From Sacculina carcini (lineage: Eukaryota; Arthropoda; Thecostraca; Sacculinidae), in NCBI GenBank assembly GCA_916048095.2, contig OU696591.1:3000001-3064000 (forward strand): 64,000 nucleotides of DNA, in the 5' to 3' direction. The notes beneath the pieces were generated by a model, which saw only the letters and a list, made by a program, of their open reading frames with translations, did no database searches and was not told where the DNA came from. Made by a program: the position numbers and the translations under genes. Position 1 is the first letter of the stretch, and each line of letters opens with the position of its first letter. Shown one piece after another: positions 1-11,062 of this stretch.

Positions 1-184
1 AAAATAAAGAAAATAAAGAAAATAAAGAAAATAAAGAAAATAAAGAAAATAAAGAAAATAAAGAAAATAAAGAAAATAAAGAAAATAAAGAAAATAAAGA
101 AAATAAAGAAAATAAAGAAAATAAAGAAAATAAAGAGAATAAAGAAAATAAAGAAAATAAAGAAAATAAAGAAAATAAAGAAAA
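1..184 (+). repeat. Minisatellite tract, left edge of window
   Basis: About 20 copies of AAAATAAAG, cut by the window start. One variant unit (agagaataaag) lies near position 135. Nothing else is present. Confidence 0.97.
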
Positions 185-198
185 TTAATTGTACACTC

Positions 199-210
199 GT
201 GCTTGCGCAC
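199..210 (+). other. Small hairpin in core (copy 1 as type)
   Basis: GTGC-TTGC-GCAC can form a 4-bp stem with a 4-nt loop, just upstream of the TATA box. It is present in all cores, including the 5'-truncated ones; copy 101 has a C-to-G change in its loop region. Role unknown. Confidence 0.4.
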
Positions 211-218
211 TATATATA
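211..218 (+). promoter_or_regulatory. TATA box upstream of the tRNA-like block (copy 1 as type)
   Basis: TATATATA is invariant in the copies I read. It lies 42 bp before the box A-like motif, so a start about 30 bp downstream of TATA would fall near 241-246, shortly before box A. That geometry fits pol III genes with an upstream TATA element. Promoter function is inferred from spacing, not shown. Confidence 0.45.
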
Positions 219-247
219 CCACATATAAACCATCTCTCTTGAACATC

Positions 248-316
248 TACAATGGCCGGACCGCGTAAGACTCTGCTCGAACCCCGAGGACCTCGGTTCG
301 AATCCCAGCCAGGTAA
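248..316 (+). ncRNA. tRNA-like element with pol III box A and box B (copy 1 as type)
   Basis: Box A-like TGGCCGGACCG (253-263, extended to 264) fits the TRGYNNARNNGG consensus at 10 of 12 positions, four of them N. Box B GGTTCGAATCC (295-305) is perfect, and the motif starts are 42 nt apart, as in a tRNA gene. A T-arm can form (292-296 with 304-308 around TTCGAAT) with one C-C mismatch. An acceptor-like stem pairs TAC 248-250 with GTA 313-315 and TGG 253-255 with CCA 309-311, with a 2x1 internal loop. No convincing D-arm or 5-bp/7-nt anticodon arm is visible. It could be a tRNA-derived pseudogene (the box A region reads like Ser/Leu tRNAs), a SINE-like head, or a novel pol III RNA. Each of the 124 cores carries this block, starting 63 bp into a full-length core. 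Confidence 0.4.
284..296 (+). other. Palindrome overlapping the T-arm (copy 1 as type)
   Basis: CCGAGG-A-CCTCGG is a 13-bp odd palindrome. The flanking CGAACC and GGTTCG extend the inverted repeat after a 2-nt CC bulge. It uses the same bases as the 5' strand of the T-arm, so the two folds are mutually exclusive. Copies with gagtacc (28, 32, 40, 47, 50) and copy 114 (gaggatc) carry one mismatch in it. Confidence 0.55.
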
Positions 317-709
317 TAACTTTCTTCACTCAACACTAAACTCTACACACAAATAATCGAAATAAATTGGATGAATTAAAGAAAATAAAGAAAATAAAGA
401 AAATAAAGAAAATAAAGAAAATAAAGAAAATAAAGAAAATAAAGAAAATAAAGAAAATAAAGAAAATAAAGAAAATAAAGAAAATAAAGAAAATAAAGAA
501 AATAAAGAAAATAAAGAAAATAAAGAAAATAAAGAAAATAAAGAAAATAAAGAAAATAAAGAAAATAAAGAAAATAAAGAAAATAAAGAAAATAAAGATA
601 ATATAGAAAATAAAGAAAATAAAGAAAATAAAGAAAATAAAGAAAATAAAGAAAATAAAGAAAATAAAGAAAATAAAGAAAATAAAGAAAATAAAGAAAA
701 TAAAGAAAA

Positions 710-902
710 TTAATTGTACACTCGTGCTTGCGCACTATATATACCACATATAAACCATCTCTCTTGAACATCTACAATGGCCGGACCGCGTAAGACTCTG
801 CTCGAACCCCGAGGACCTCGGTTCGAATCCCAGCCAGGTAATAACTTTCTTCACTCAACACTAAACTCTACACACAAATAATCGAAATAAATTGGATGAA
901 TT
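710..902 (+). repeat. Array core copy 2
   Basis: C allele. Step 291 bp, one of the shortest; clean spacer. Confidence 0.95.
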
Positions 903-1000
903 AAAGAAAATAAAGAAAATAAAGAAAATAAAGAAAATAAAGAAAATAAAGAAAATAAAGAAAATAAAGAAAATAAAGAAAATAAAGAAAATAAAGAAAA

Positions 1001-1193
1001 TTAATTGTACACTCGTGCTTGCGCACTATATATACCACATATAAACCATCTCTCTTGAACATCTACAATGGCCGGACCGCGTAAGACTCTGCTCGAATCC
1101 CGAGGACCTCGGTTCGAATCCCAGCCAGGTAATAACTTTCTTCACTCAACACTAAACTCTACACACAAATAATCGAAATAAATTGGATGAATT
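1001..1193 (+). repeat. Array core copy 3
   Basis: T allele; opens the first four-unit higher-order repeat. Step 525 bp; gataatatag spacer. Confidence 0.95.
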
Positions 1194-1525
1194 AAAGAAA
1201 ATAAAGAAAATAAAGAAAATAAAGAAAATAAAGAAAATAAAGAAAATAAAGAAAATAAAGAAAATAAAGAAAATAAAGAAAATAAAGAAAATAAAGAAAA
1301 TAAAGAAAATAAAGAAAATAAAGAAAATAAAGAAAATAAAGAAAATAAAGAAAATAAAGAAAATAAAGAAAATAAAGAAAATAAAGAAAATAAAGAAAAT
1401 AAAGAAAATAAAGAAAATAAAGATAATATAGAAAATAAAGAAAATAAAGAAAATAAAGAAAATAAAGAAAATAAAGAAAATAAAGAAAATAAAGAAAATA
1501 AAGAAAATAAAGAAAATAAAGAAAA

Positions 1526-1718
1526 TTAATTGTACACTCGTGCTTGCGCACTATATATACCACATATAAACCATCTCTCTTGAACATCTACAATGGCCGG
1601 ACCGCGTAAGACTCTGCTCGAACCCCGAGGACCTCGGTTCGAATCCCAGCCAGGTAATAACTTTCTTCACTCAACACTAAACTCTACACACAAATAATCG
1701 AAATAAATTGGATGAATT
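1526..1718 (+). repeat. Array core copy 4
   Basis: C allele. Step 345 bp; short clean spacer. Confidence 0.95.
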
Positions 1719-1870
1719 AAAGAAAATAAAGAAAATAAAGAAAATAAAGAAAATAAAGAAAATAAAGAAAATAAAGAAAATAAAGAAAATAAAGAAAATA
1801 AAGAAAATAAAGAAAATAAAGAAAATAAAGAAAATAAAGAAAATAAAGAAAATAAAGAAAATAAAGAAAA

Positions 1871-2063
1871 TTAATTGTACACTCGTGCTTGCGCACTATA
1901 TATACCACATATAAACCATCTCTCTTGAACATCTACAATGGCCGGACCGCGTAAGACTCTGCTCGAACCCCGAGGACCTCGGTTCGAATCCCAGCCAGGT
2001 AATAACTTTCTTCACTCAACACTAAACTCTACACACAAATAATCGAAATAAATTGGAAGAATT
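1871..2063 (+). repeat. Array core copy 5
   Basis: C allele; 3' end reads ttggaagaatt. Step 489 bp; aatagag spacer. Confidence 0.95.
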
Positions 2064-2359
2064 AAAGAAAATAAAGAAAATAAAGAAAATAAAGAAAATA
2101 AAGAAAATAAAGAAAATAGAGAAAATAAAGAAAATAAAGAAAATAAAGAAAATAAAGAAAATAAAGAAAATAAAGAAAATAAAGAAAATAAAGAAAATAA
2201 AGAAAATAAAGAAAATAAAGAAAATAAAGAAAATAAAGAAAATAAAGAAAATAAAGAAAATAAAGAAAATAAAGAAAATAAAGAAAATAAAGAAAATAAA
2301 GAAAATAAAGAAAATAAAGAAAATAAAGAAAATAAAGAAAATAAAGAAAATAAAGAAAA

Positions 2360-2552
2360 TTAATTGTACACTCGTGCTTGCGCACTATATATACCACATA
2401 TAAACCATCTATCTTGAACATCTACAATGGCCGGACCGCGTAAGACTCTGCTCGAACCCCGAGGACCTCGGTTCGAATCCCAGCCAGGTAATAACTTTCT
2501 TCACTCAACACTAAACTCTACACACAAATAATCGAAATAAATTGGATGAATT
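2360..2552 (+). repeat. Array core copy 6
   Basis: C allele; ctatctt instead of ctctctt. Step 552 bp; spacer with gcaaat and tatag. Confidence 0.95.
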
Positions 2553-2911
2553 AAAGAAAATAAAGAAAATAAAGAAAATAAAGAAAATAAAGAAAATAAA
2601 GAAAATAAAGAAAATAAAGAAAATAAAGCAAATAAAGAAAATAAAGAAAATAAAGAAAATAAAGAAAATAAAGAAAATAAAGAAAATAAAGAAAATAAAG
2701 AAAATAAAGAAAATAAAGAAAATAAAGAAAATATAGAAAATAAAGAAAATAAAGAAAATAAAGAAAATAAAGAAAATAAAGAAAATAAAGAAAATAAAGA
2801 AAATAAAGAAAATAAAGAAAATAAAGAAAATAAAGAAAATAAAGAAAATAAAGAAAATAAAGAAAATAAAGAAAATAAAGAAAATAAAGAAAATAAAGAA
2901 AATAAAGAAAA

Positions 2912-3104
2912 TTAATTGTACACTCGTGCTTGCGCACTATATATACCACATATAAACCATCTCTCTTGAACATCTACAATGGCCGGACCGCGTAAGACTC
3001 TGCTCGAACCCCGAGGACCTCGGTTCGAATCCCAGCCAGGTAATAACTTTCTTCACTCAACACTAAACTCTACACACAAATAATCGAAATAAATTGGATG
3101 AATT
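2912..3104 (+). repeat. Array core copy 7
   Basis: C allele. Step 336 bp; one aaaatgaag 9-mer near 3121. Confidence 0.95.
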
Positions 3105-3247
3105 AAAGAAAATAAAGAAAATGAAGAAAATAAAGAAAATAAAGAAAATAAAGAAAATAAAGAAAATAAAGAAAATAAAGAAAATAAAGAAAATAAAGAA
3201 AATAAAGAAAATAAAGAAAATAAAGAAAATAAAGAAAATAAAGAAAA

Positions 3248-3440
3248 TTAATTGTACACTCGTGCTTGCGCACTATATATACCACATATAAACCATCTCT
3301 CTTGAACATCTACAATGGCCGGACCGCGTAAGACTCTGCTCGAACCCCGAGGACCTCGGTTCGAATCCCAGCCAGGTAATAACTTTCTTCACTCAACACT
3401 AAACTCTACACACAAATAATCGAAATAAATTGGAAGAATT
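3248..3440 (+). repeat. Array core copy 8
   Basis: C allele; ttggaagaatt end. Step 363 bp; aatagag spacer. Confidence 0.95.
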
Positions 3441-3610
3441 AAAGAAAATAAAGAAAATAAAGAAAATAAAGAAAATAAAGAAAATAAAGAAAATAAAGAA
3501 AATAGAGAAAATAAAGAAAATAAAGAAAATAAAGAAAATAAAGAAAATAAAGAAAATAAAGAAAATAAAGAAAATAAAGAAAATAAAGAAAATAAAGAAA
3601 ATAAAGAAAA

Positions 3611-3803
3611 TTAATTGTACACTCGTGCTTGCGCACTATATATACCACATATAAACCATCTCTCTTGAACATCTACAATGGCCGGACCGCGTAAGACTCT
3701 GCTCGAACCCCGAGGACCTCGGTTCGAATCCCAGCCAGGTAATAACTTTCTTCACTCAACACTAAACTCTACACACAAATAATCGAAATAAATTGGAAGA
3801 ATT
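3611..3803 (+). repeat. Array core copy 9
   Basis: C allele; ttggaagaatt end. Step 534 bp; clean spacer. Confidence 0.95.
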
Positions 3804-4144
3804 AAAGAAAATAAAGAAAATAAAGAAAATAAAGAAAATAAAGAAAATAAAGAAAATAAAGAAAATAAAGAAAATAAAGAAAATAAAGAAAATAAAGAAA
3901 ATAAAGAAAATAAAGAAAATAAAGAAAATAAAGAAAATAAAGAAAATAAAGAAAATAAAGAAAATAAAGAAAATAAAGAAAATAAAGAAAATAAAGAAAA
4001 TAAAGAAAATAAAGAAAATAAAGAAAATAAAGAAAATAAAGAAAATAAAGAAAATAAAGAAAATAAAGAAAATAAAGAAAATAAAGAAAATAAAGAAAAT
4101 AAAGAAAATAAAGAAAATAAAGAAAATAAAGAAAATAAAGAAAA

Positions 4145-4337
4145 TTAATTGTACACTCGTGCTTGCGCACTATATATACCACATATAAACCATCTCTCTT
4201 GAACATCTACAATGGCCGGACCGCGTAAGACTCTGCTCGAATCCCGAGGACCTCGGTTCGAATCCCAGCCAGGTAATAACTTTCTTCACTCAACACTAAA
4301 CTCTACACACAAATAATCGAAATAAATTGGATGAATT
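4145..4337 (+). repeat. Array core copy 10
   Basis: T allele; opens the second four-unit higher-order repeat. Step 507 bp; gataatatag spacer. Confidence 0.95.
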
Positions 4338-4651
4338 AAAGAAAATAAAGAAAATAAAGAAAATAAAGAAAATAAAGAAAATAAAGAAAATAAAGAAAAT
4401 AAAGAAAATAAAGAAAATAAAGAAAATAAAGAAAATAAAGAAAATAAAGAAAATAAAGAAAATAAAGAAAATAAAGAAAATAAAGAAAATAAAGAAAATA
4501 AAGAAAATAAAGAAAATAAAGAAAATAAAGAAAATAAAGAAAATAAAGATAATATAGAAAATAAAGAAAATAAAGAAAATAAAGAAAATAAAGAAAATAA
4601 AGAAAATAAAGAAAATAAAGAAAATAAAGAAAATAAAGAAAATAAAGAAAA

Positions 4652-4844
4652 TTAATTGTACACTCGTGCTTGCGCACTATATATACCACATATAAACAAT
4701 CTCTCTTGAACATCTACAATGGCCGGACCGCGTAAGACTCTGCTCGAACCCCGAGGACCTCGGTTCGAATCTCAGCCAGGTAATAACTTTCTTCACTCAA
4801 CACTAAACTCTACACACAAATAATCGAAATAAATTGGATGAATT
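4652..4844 (+). repeat. Array core copy 11
   Basis: C allele; private changes aaacaatc and gaatctcagcc. Step 336 bp; clean spacer. Confidence 0.95.
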
Positions 4845-4987
4845 AAAGAAAATAAAGAAAATAAAGAAAATAAAGAAAATAAAGAAAATAAAGAAAATAA
4901 AGAAAATAAAGAAAATAAAGAAAATAAAGAAAATAAAGAAAATAAAGAAAATAAAGAAAATAAAGAAAATAAAGAAAATAAAGAAAA

Positions 4988-5180
4988 TTAATTGTACACT
5001 CGTGCTTGCGCACTATATATACCACATATAAACCATCTCTCTTGAACATCTACAATGGCCGGACCGCGTAAGACTCTGCTCGAACCCCGAGGACCTCGGT
5101 TCGAATCCCAGCCAGGTAATAACTTTCTTCACTCAACACTAAACTCTACACACAAATAATCGAAATAAATTGGAAGAATT
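4988..5180 (+). repeat. Array core copy 12
   Basis: C allele; ttggaagaatt end. Step 489 bp; aatagag and tatag spacer. Confidence 0.95.
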
Positions 5181-5476
5181 AAAGAAAATAAAGAAAATAA
5201 AGAAAATAAAGAAAATAAAGAAAATAAAGAAAATAAAGAAAATAGAGAAAATAAAGAAAATAAAGAAAATAAAGAAAATAAAGAAAATAAAGAAAATATA
5301 GAAAATAAAGAAAATAAAGAAAATAAAGAAAATAAAGAAAATAAAGAAAATAAAGAAAATAAAGAAAATAAAGAAAATAAAGAAAATAAAGAAAATAAAG
5401 AAAATAAAGAAAATAAAGAAAATAAAGAAAATAAAGAAAATAAAGAAAATAAAGAAAATAAAGAAAATAAAGAAAA

Positions 5477-5669
5477 TTAATTGTACACTCGTGCTTGCGC
5501 ACTATATATACCACATATAAACCATCTATCTTGAACATCTACAATGGCCGGACCGCGTAAGACTCTGCTCGAATCCCGAGGACCTCGGTTCGAATCCCAG
5601 CCAGGTAATAACTTTCTTCACTCAACACTAAACTCTACACACAAATAATCGAAATAAATTGGATGAATT
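5477..5669 (+). repeat. Array core copy 13
   Basis: T allele plus ctatctt. Step 561 bp; spacer with gcaaat and tatag, as after copy 6. Confidence 0.95.
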
Positions 5670-6037
5670 AAAGAAAATAAAGAAAATAAAGAAAATAAAG
5701 AAAATAAAGAAAATAAAGAAAATAAAGAAAATAAAGAAAATAAAGAAAATAAAGCAAATAAAGAAAATAAAGAAAATAAAGAAAATAAAGAAAATAAAGA
5801 AAATAAAGAAAATAAAGAAAATAAAGAAAATAAAGAAAATAAAGAAAATATAGAAAATAAAGAAAATAAAGAAAATAAAGAAAATAAAGAAAATAAAGAA
5901 AATAAAGAAAATAAAGAAAATAAAGAAAATAAAGAAAATAAAGAAAATAAAGAAAATAAAGAAAATAAAGAAAATAAAGAAAATAAAGAAAATAAAGAAA
6001 ATAAAGAAAATAAAGAAAATAAAGAAAATAAAGAAAA

Positions 6038-6230
6038 TTAATTGTACACTCGTGCTTGCGCACTATATATACCACATATAAACCATCTCTCTTGAACATC
6101 TACAATGGCCGGACCGCGTAAGACTCTGCTCGAACCCCGAGGACCTCGGTTCGAATCCCAGCCAGGTAATAACTTTCTTCACTCAACACTAAACTCTACA
6201 CACAAATAATCGAAATAAATTGGATGAATT
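6038..6230 (+). repeat. Array core copy 14
   Basis: C allele. Step 282 bp; very short clean spacer. Confidence 0.95.
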
Positions 6231-6319
6231 AAAGAAAATAAAGAAAATAAAGAAAATAAAGAAAATAAAGAAAATAAAGAAAATAAAGAAAATAAAGAAA
6301 ATAAAGAAAATAAAGAAAA

Positions 6320-6512
6320 TTAATTGTACACTCGTGCTTGCGCACTATATATACCACATATAAACCATCTCTCTTGAACATCTACAATGGCCGGACCGCG
6401 TAAGACTCTGCTCGAACCCCGAGGACCTCGGTTCGAATCCCAGCCAGGTAATAACTTTCTTCACTCAACACTAAACTCTACACACAAATAATCGAAATAA
6501 ATTGGATGAATT
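6320..6512 (+). repeat. Array core copy 15
   Basis: C allele. Step 534 bp; two tatag 9-mers near the spacer end. Confidence 0.95.
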
Positions 6513-6853
6513 AAAGAAAATAAAGAAAATAAAGAAAATAAAGAAAATAAAGAAAATAAAGAAAATAAAGAAAATAAAGAAAATAAAGAAAATAAAGAAA
6601 ATAAAGAAAATAAAGAAAATAAAGAAAATAAAGAAAATAAAGAAAATAAAGAAAATAAAGAAAATAAAGAAAATAAAGAAAATAAAGAAAATAAAGAAAA
6701 TAAAGAAAATAAAGAAAATAAAGAAAATAAAGAAAATAAAGAAAATAAAGAAAATAAAGAAAATAAAGAAAATAAAGAAAATAAAGAAAATAAAGAAAAT
6801 AAAGAAAATAAAGAAAATAAAGAAAATATAGAAAATATAGAAAATAAAGAAAA

Positions 6854-7046
6854 TTAATTGTACACTCGTGCTTGCGCACTATATATACCACATATAAACC
6901 ATCTCTCTTGAACATCTTCAATGTCCGGACCGCGTAAGACTCTGCTCGAACCCCGAGGACCTCGGTTCGAATCCCAGCCAGGTAATAACTTTCTTCACTC
7001 AACACTAAACTCTACACACAAATAATCGAAATAAATTGGATGAATT
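6854..7046 (+). repeat. Array core copy 16
   Basis: C allele; atcttcaatgtccgg, so the box A-like motif loses its first G. Step 759 bp; spacer with aaattaaag, aaatcaag and two aacaaag. Confidence 0.95.
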
Positions 7047-7612
7047 AAAGAAAATAAAGAAAATAAAGAAAATAAAGAAAATAAAGAAAATAAAGAAAAT
7101 AAAGAAAATAAAGAAAATAAAGAAAATAAAGAAAATAAAGAAAATAAAGAAAATAAAGAAAATAAAGAAAATAAAGAAAATAAAGAAAATAAAGAAAATA
7201 AAGAAAATAAAGAAAATAAAGAAAATAAAGAAATTAAAGAAAATAAAGAAAATAAAGAAAATCAAGAAAATAAAGAAAATAAAGAAAATAAAGAAAATAA
7301 AGAAAATAAAGAAAATAAAGAAAATAAAGAAAATAAAGAAAACAAAGAAAATAAAGAAAATAAAGAAAATAAAGAAAATAAAGAAAATAAAGAAAATAAA
7401 GAAAATAAAGAAAATAAAGAAAATAAAGAAAATAAAGAAAATAAAGAAAATAAAGAAAATAAAGAAAATAAAGAAAATAAAGAAAATAAAGAAAATAAAG
7501 AAAATAAAGAAAACAAAGAAAATAAAGAAAATAAAGAAAATAAAGAAAATAAAGAAAATAAAGAAAATAAAGAAAATAAAGAAAATAAAGAAAATAAAGA
7601 AAATAAAGAAAA

Positions 7613-7814
7613 TTAATTGTACACTCGTGCTTGCGCACTATATATACCACATATAAACCATCTCTCTTGAACATCTACAATGGCCGGACCGCGTAAGACT
7701 CTGCTCGAACTGCTCGAACCCCGAGGACCTCGGTTCGAATCCAGGCCAGGTAATAACTTTCTTCACTCAACACTAAACTCTACACACAAATAATCGAAAT
7801 AAATTGGATGAATT
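7613..7814 (+). repeat. Array core copy 17 (9-bp internal duplication)
   Basis: tgctcgaac is duplicated inside the tRNA-like block, and the T-arm 3' strand reads ccaggccagg instead of cccagccagg. Step 417 bp; tatag near the spacer start. Confidence 0.95.
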
Positions 7815-8029
7815 AAAGAAAATAAAGAAAATAAAGAAAATATAGAAAATAAAGAAAATAAAGAAAATAAAGAAAATAAAGAAAATAAAGAAAATAAAGA
7901 AAATAAAGAAAATAAAGAAAATAAAGAAAATAAAGAAAATAAAGAAAATAAAGAAAATAAAGAAAATAAAGAAAATAAAGAAAATAAAGAAAATAAAGAA
8001 AATAAAGAAAATAAAGAAAATAAAGAAAA

Positions 8030-8222
8030 TTAATTGTACACTCGTGCTTGCGCACTATATATACCACATATAAACCATCTCTCTTGAACATCTACAATGG
8101 CCGGACCGCGTAAGACTCTGCTCGAACCCCGAGGACCTCGGTTCGAATCCCAGCCAGGTAATAACTTTCTTCACTCAACACTAAGCTCTACACACAAATA
8201 ATCGAAATAAATTGGATGAATT
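8030..8222 (+). repeat. Array core copy 18
   Basis: C allele; actaagctc. Step 498 bp; spacer with tatag, aaaaaaag-gacaat and a final aataatg. Confidence 0.95.
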
Positions 8223-8527
8223 AAAGAAAATAAAGAAAATAAAGAAAATAAAGAAAATAAAGAAAATAAAGAAAATAAAGAAAATAAAGAAAATAAAGAA
8301 AATAAAGAAAATAAAGAAAATAAAGAAAATAAAGAAAATAAAGAAAATAAAGAAAATAAAGAAAATAAAGAAAATAAAGAAAATATAGAAAATAAAGAAA
8401 ATAAAGAAAATAAAGAAAATAAAGAAAAAAAAGACAATAAAGAAAATAAAGAAAATAAAGAAAATAAAGAAAATAAAGAAAATAAAGAAAATAAAGAAAA
8501 TAAAGAAAATAAAGAAAATAATGAAAA

Positions 8528-8720
8528 TTAATTGTACACTCGTGCTTGCGCACTATATATACCACATATAAACCATCTCTCTTGAACATCTACAATGGCC
8601 GGACCGCGTAAGACTCTGCTCGAACCCCGAGGACCTCGGTTCGAATCCCAGCCAGGTAATAACTTTCTTCACTCAACACTAAACTCTACACACAAATAAT
8701 CGAAATAAATTGGATGAATT
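8528..8720 (+). repeat. Array core copy 19
   Basis: C allele; spacer opens with gaattaatg. Step 570 bp; otherwise clean. Confidence 0.95.
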
Positions 8721-9097
8721 AATGAAAATAAAGAAAATAAAGAAAATAAAGAAAATAAAGAAAATAAAGAAAATAAAGAAAATAAAGAAAATAAAGAAAA
8801 TAAAGAAAATAAAGAAAATAAAGAAAATAAAGAAAATAAAGAAAATAAAGAAAATAAAGAAAATAAAGAAAATAAAGAAAATAAAGAAAATAAAGAAAAT
8901 AAAGAAAATAAAGAAAATAAAGAAAATAAAGAAAATAAAGAAAATAAAGAAAATAAAGAAAATAAAGAAAATAAAGAAAATAAAGAAAATAAAGAAAATA
9001 AAGAAAATAAAGAAAATAAAGAAAATAAAGAAAATAAAGAAAATAAAGAAAATAAAGAAAATAAAGAAAATAAAGAAAATAAAGAAAATAAAGAAAA

Positions 9098-9290
9098 TTA
9101 ATTGTACACTCGTGCTTGCGCACTATATATACCACATATAAACCATCTCTCTTGAACATCTACAATGGCCGGACCGCGTAAGACTCTGCTCGAACCCCGA
9201 GGACCTCGGTTCGAATCCCAGCCAGGTAATAACTTTCTTCACTCAACACTAAACTCTACACACAAATAATCGAAATAAATTGGAAGAATT
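9098..9290 (+). repeat. Array core copy 20
   Basis: C allele; ttggaagaatt end. Step 633 bp; tatag then aatagag. Confidence 0.95.
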
Positions 9291-9730
9291 AAAGAAAATA
9301 TAGAAAATAAAGAAAATAAAGAAAATAAAGAAAATAAAGAAAATAAAGAAAATAGAGAAAATAAAGAAAATAAAGAAAATAAAGAAAATAAAGAAAATAA
9401 AGAAAATAAAGAAAATAAAGAAAATAAAGAAAATAAAGAAAATAAAGAAAATAAAGAAAATAAAGAAAATAAAGAAAATAAAGAAAATAAAGAAAATAAA
9501 GAAAATAAAGAAAATAAAGAAAATAAAGAAAATAAAGAAAATAAAGAAAATAAAGAAAATAAAGAAAATAAAGAAAATAAAGAAAATAAAGAAAATAAAG
9601 AAAATAAAGAAAATAAAGAAAATAAAGAAAATAAAGAAAATAAAGAAAATAAAGAAAATAAAGAAAATAAAGAAAATAAAGAAAATAAAGAAAATAAAGA
9701 AAATAAAGAAAATAAAGAAAATAAAGAAAA

Positions 9731-9923
9731 TTAATTGTACACTCGTGCTTGCGCACTATATATACCACATATAAACCATCTCTCTTGAACATCTACAATG
9801 GCCGGACCGCGTAAGACTCTGCTCGAATCCCGAGGACCTCGGTTCGAATCCCAGCCAGGTAATAACTTTCTTCACTCAACACTAAACTCTACACACAAAT
9901 AATCGAAATAAATTGGATGAATT
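9731..9923 (+). repeat. Array core copy 21
   Basis: T allele; opens the third four-unit higher-order repeat. Step 507 bp; gataatatag spacer. Confidence 0.95.
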
Positions 9924-10237
9924 AAAGAAAATAAAGAAAATAAAGAAAATAAAGAAAATAAAGAAAATAAAGAAAATAAAGAAAATAAAGAAAATAAAGA
10001 AAATAAAGAAAATAAAGAAAATAAAGAAAATAAAGAAAATAAAGAAAATAAAGAAAATAAAGAAAATAAAGAAAATAAAGAAAATAAAGAAAATAAAGAA
10101 AATAAAGAAAATAAAGAAAATAAAGAAAATAAAGATAATATAGAAAATAAAGAAAATAAAGAAAATAAAGAAAATAAAGAAAATAAAGAAAATAAAGAAA
10201 ATAAAGAAAATAAAGAAAATAAAGAAAATAAAGAAAA

Positions 10238-10430
10238 TTAATTGTACACTCGTGCTTGCGCACTATATATACCACATATAAACCATCTCTCTTGAACATC
10301 TACAATGGCCGGACCGCGTAAGACTCTGCTCGAACCCCGAGGACCTCGGTTCGAATCCCAGCCAGGTAATAACTTTCTTCACTCAACACTAAACACTACA
10401 CACAAATAATCGAAATAAATTGGATGAATT
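10238..10430 (+). repeat. Array core copy 22
   Basis: C allele; private aaacactac. Step 345 bp; clean spacer. Confidence 0.95.
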
Positions 10431-10582
10431 AAAGAAAATAAAGAAAATAAAGAAAATAAAGAAAATAAAGAAAATAAAGAAAATAAAGAAAATAAAGAAA
10501 ATAAAGAAAATAAAGAAAATAAAGAAAATAAAGAAAATAAAGAAAATAAAGAAAATAAAGAAAATAAAGAAAATAAAGAAAA

Positions 10583-10775
10583 TTAATTGTACACTCGTGC
10601 TTGCGCACTATATATACCACATATAAACCATCTCTCTTGAACATCTACAATGGCCGGACCGCGTAAGACTCTGCTCGAACCCCGAGGACCTCGGTTCGAA
10701 TCCCAGCCAGGTAATAACTTTCTTCACTCAACACTAAACTCTACACACAAATAATCGAAATAAATTGGAAGAATT
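10583..10775 (+). repeat. Array core copy 23
   Basis: C allele; ttggaagaatt end. Step 480 bp; aatagag spacer. Confidence 0.95.
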
Positions 10776-11062
10776 AAAGAAAATAAAGAAAATAAAGAAA
10801 ATAAAGAAAATAAAGAAAATAAAGAAAATAAAGAAAATAGAGAAAATAAAGAAAATAAAGAAAATAAAGAAAATAAAGAAAATAAAGAAAATAAAGAAAA
10901 TAAAGAAAATAAAGAAAATAAAGAAAATAAAGAAAATAAAGAAAATAAAGAAAATAAAGAAAATAAAGAAAATAAAGAAAATAAAGAAAATAAAGAAAAT
11001 AAAGAAAATAAAGAAAATAAAGAAAATAAAGAAAATAAAGAAAATAAAGAAAATAAAGAAAA

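Larger units (their letters stand above)
185..377 (+). repeat. Array core copy 1
   Basis: Reference copy used for sub-feature positions. C allele. Step 525 bp; spacer carries gataatatag near 600. Confidence 0.95.

Noticed and set aside
1..184. Telomeric repeat
   Set aside because: AAAATAAAG / CTTTATTTT is interspersed with cores throughout, does not match a known telomere motif I can name, and shows no terminal tract.
248..316. Functional canonical tRNA gene
   Set aside because: Box B is perfect, but no D-arm or anticodon arm can be drawn, the T-stem has a mismatch, the acceptor stem is interrupted and a T-run terminator is missing. Kept as tRNA-like only.
185..377. 5S rRNA, U6, 7SL or vault RNA gene
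   Set aside because: I find no 5S internal control region, no U6 ACAGAGA core, no SRP Alu-domain motif and no vault-like ends. Only the general box A/box B signals are shared.
185..377. SINE retroposon insertion
   Set aside because: A tRNA-like head followed by an A-rich tract recalls a SINE, but all copies are head-to-tail in one orientation with no target-site duplications or unique flanks, so tandem amplification explains them better. A SINE as founder unit remains possible.
367..606. Lysine/isoleucine-rich ORFs on + (KIK repeats), here and after most cores
   Set aside because: They start at TTG of aaattggatgaa and are translations of AAAATAAAG. The repeat length is divisible by 3 and lacks stops in this frame, so length is automatic. 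The repeat unit itself is the whole protein, and the frame ends in core DNA or at the first tatag.
376..771. ORFs on - starting MFKRDGLYVVYIVRKHEC and continuing in LYF or FFI repeats
   Set aside because: The constant N-terminus is the antisense of the core's TATA and hairpin region, and the rest is spacer. All three - frames of the repeat are open, so their abundance carries no coding signal. No ribosome or splice context is seen.
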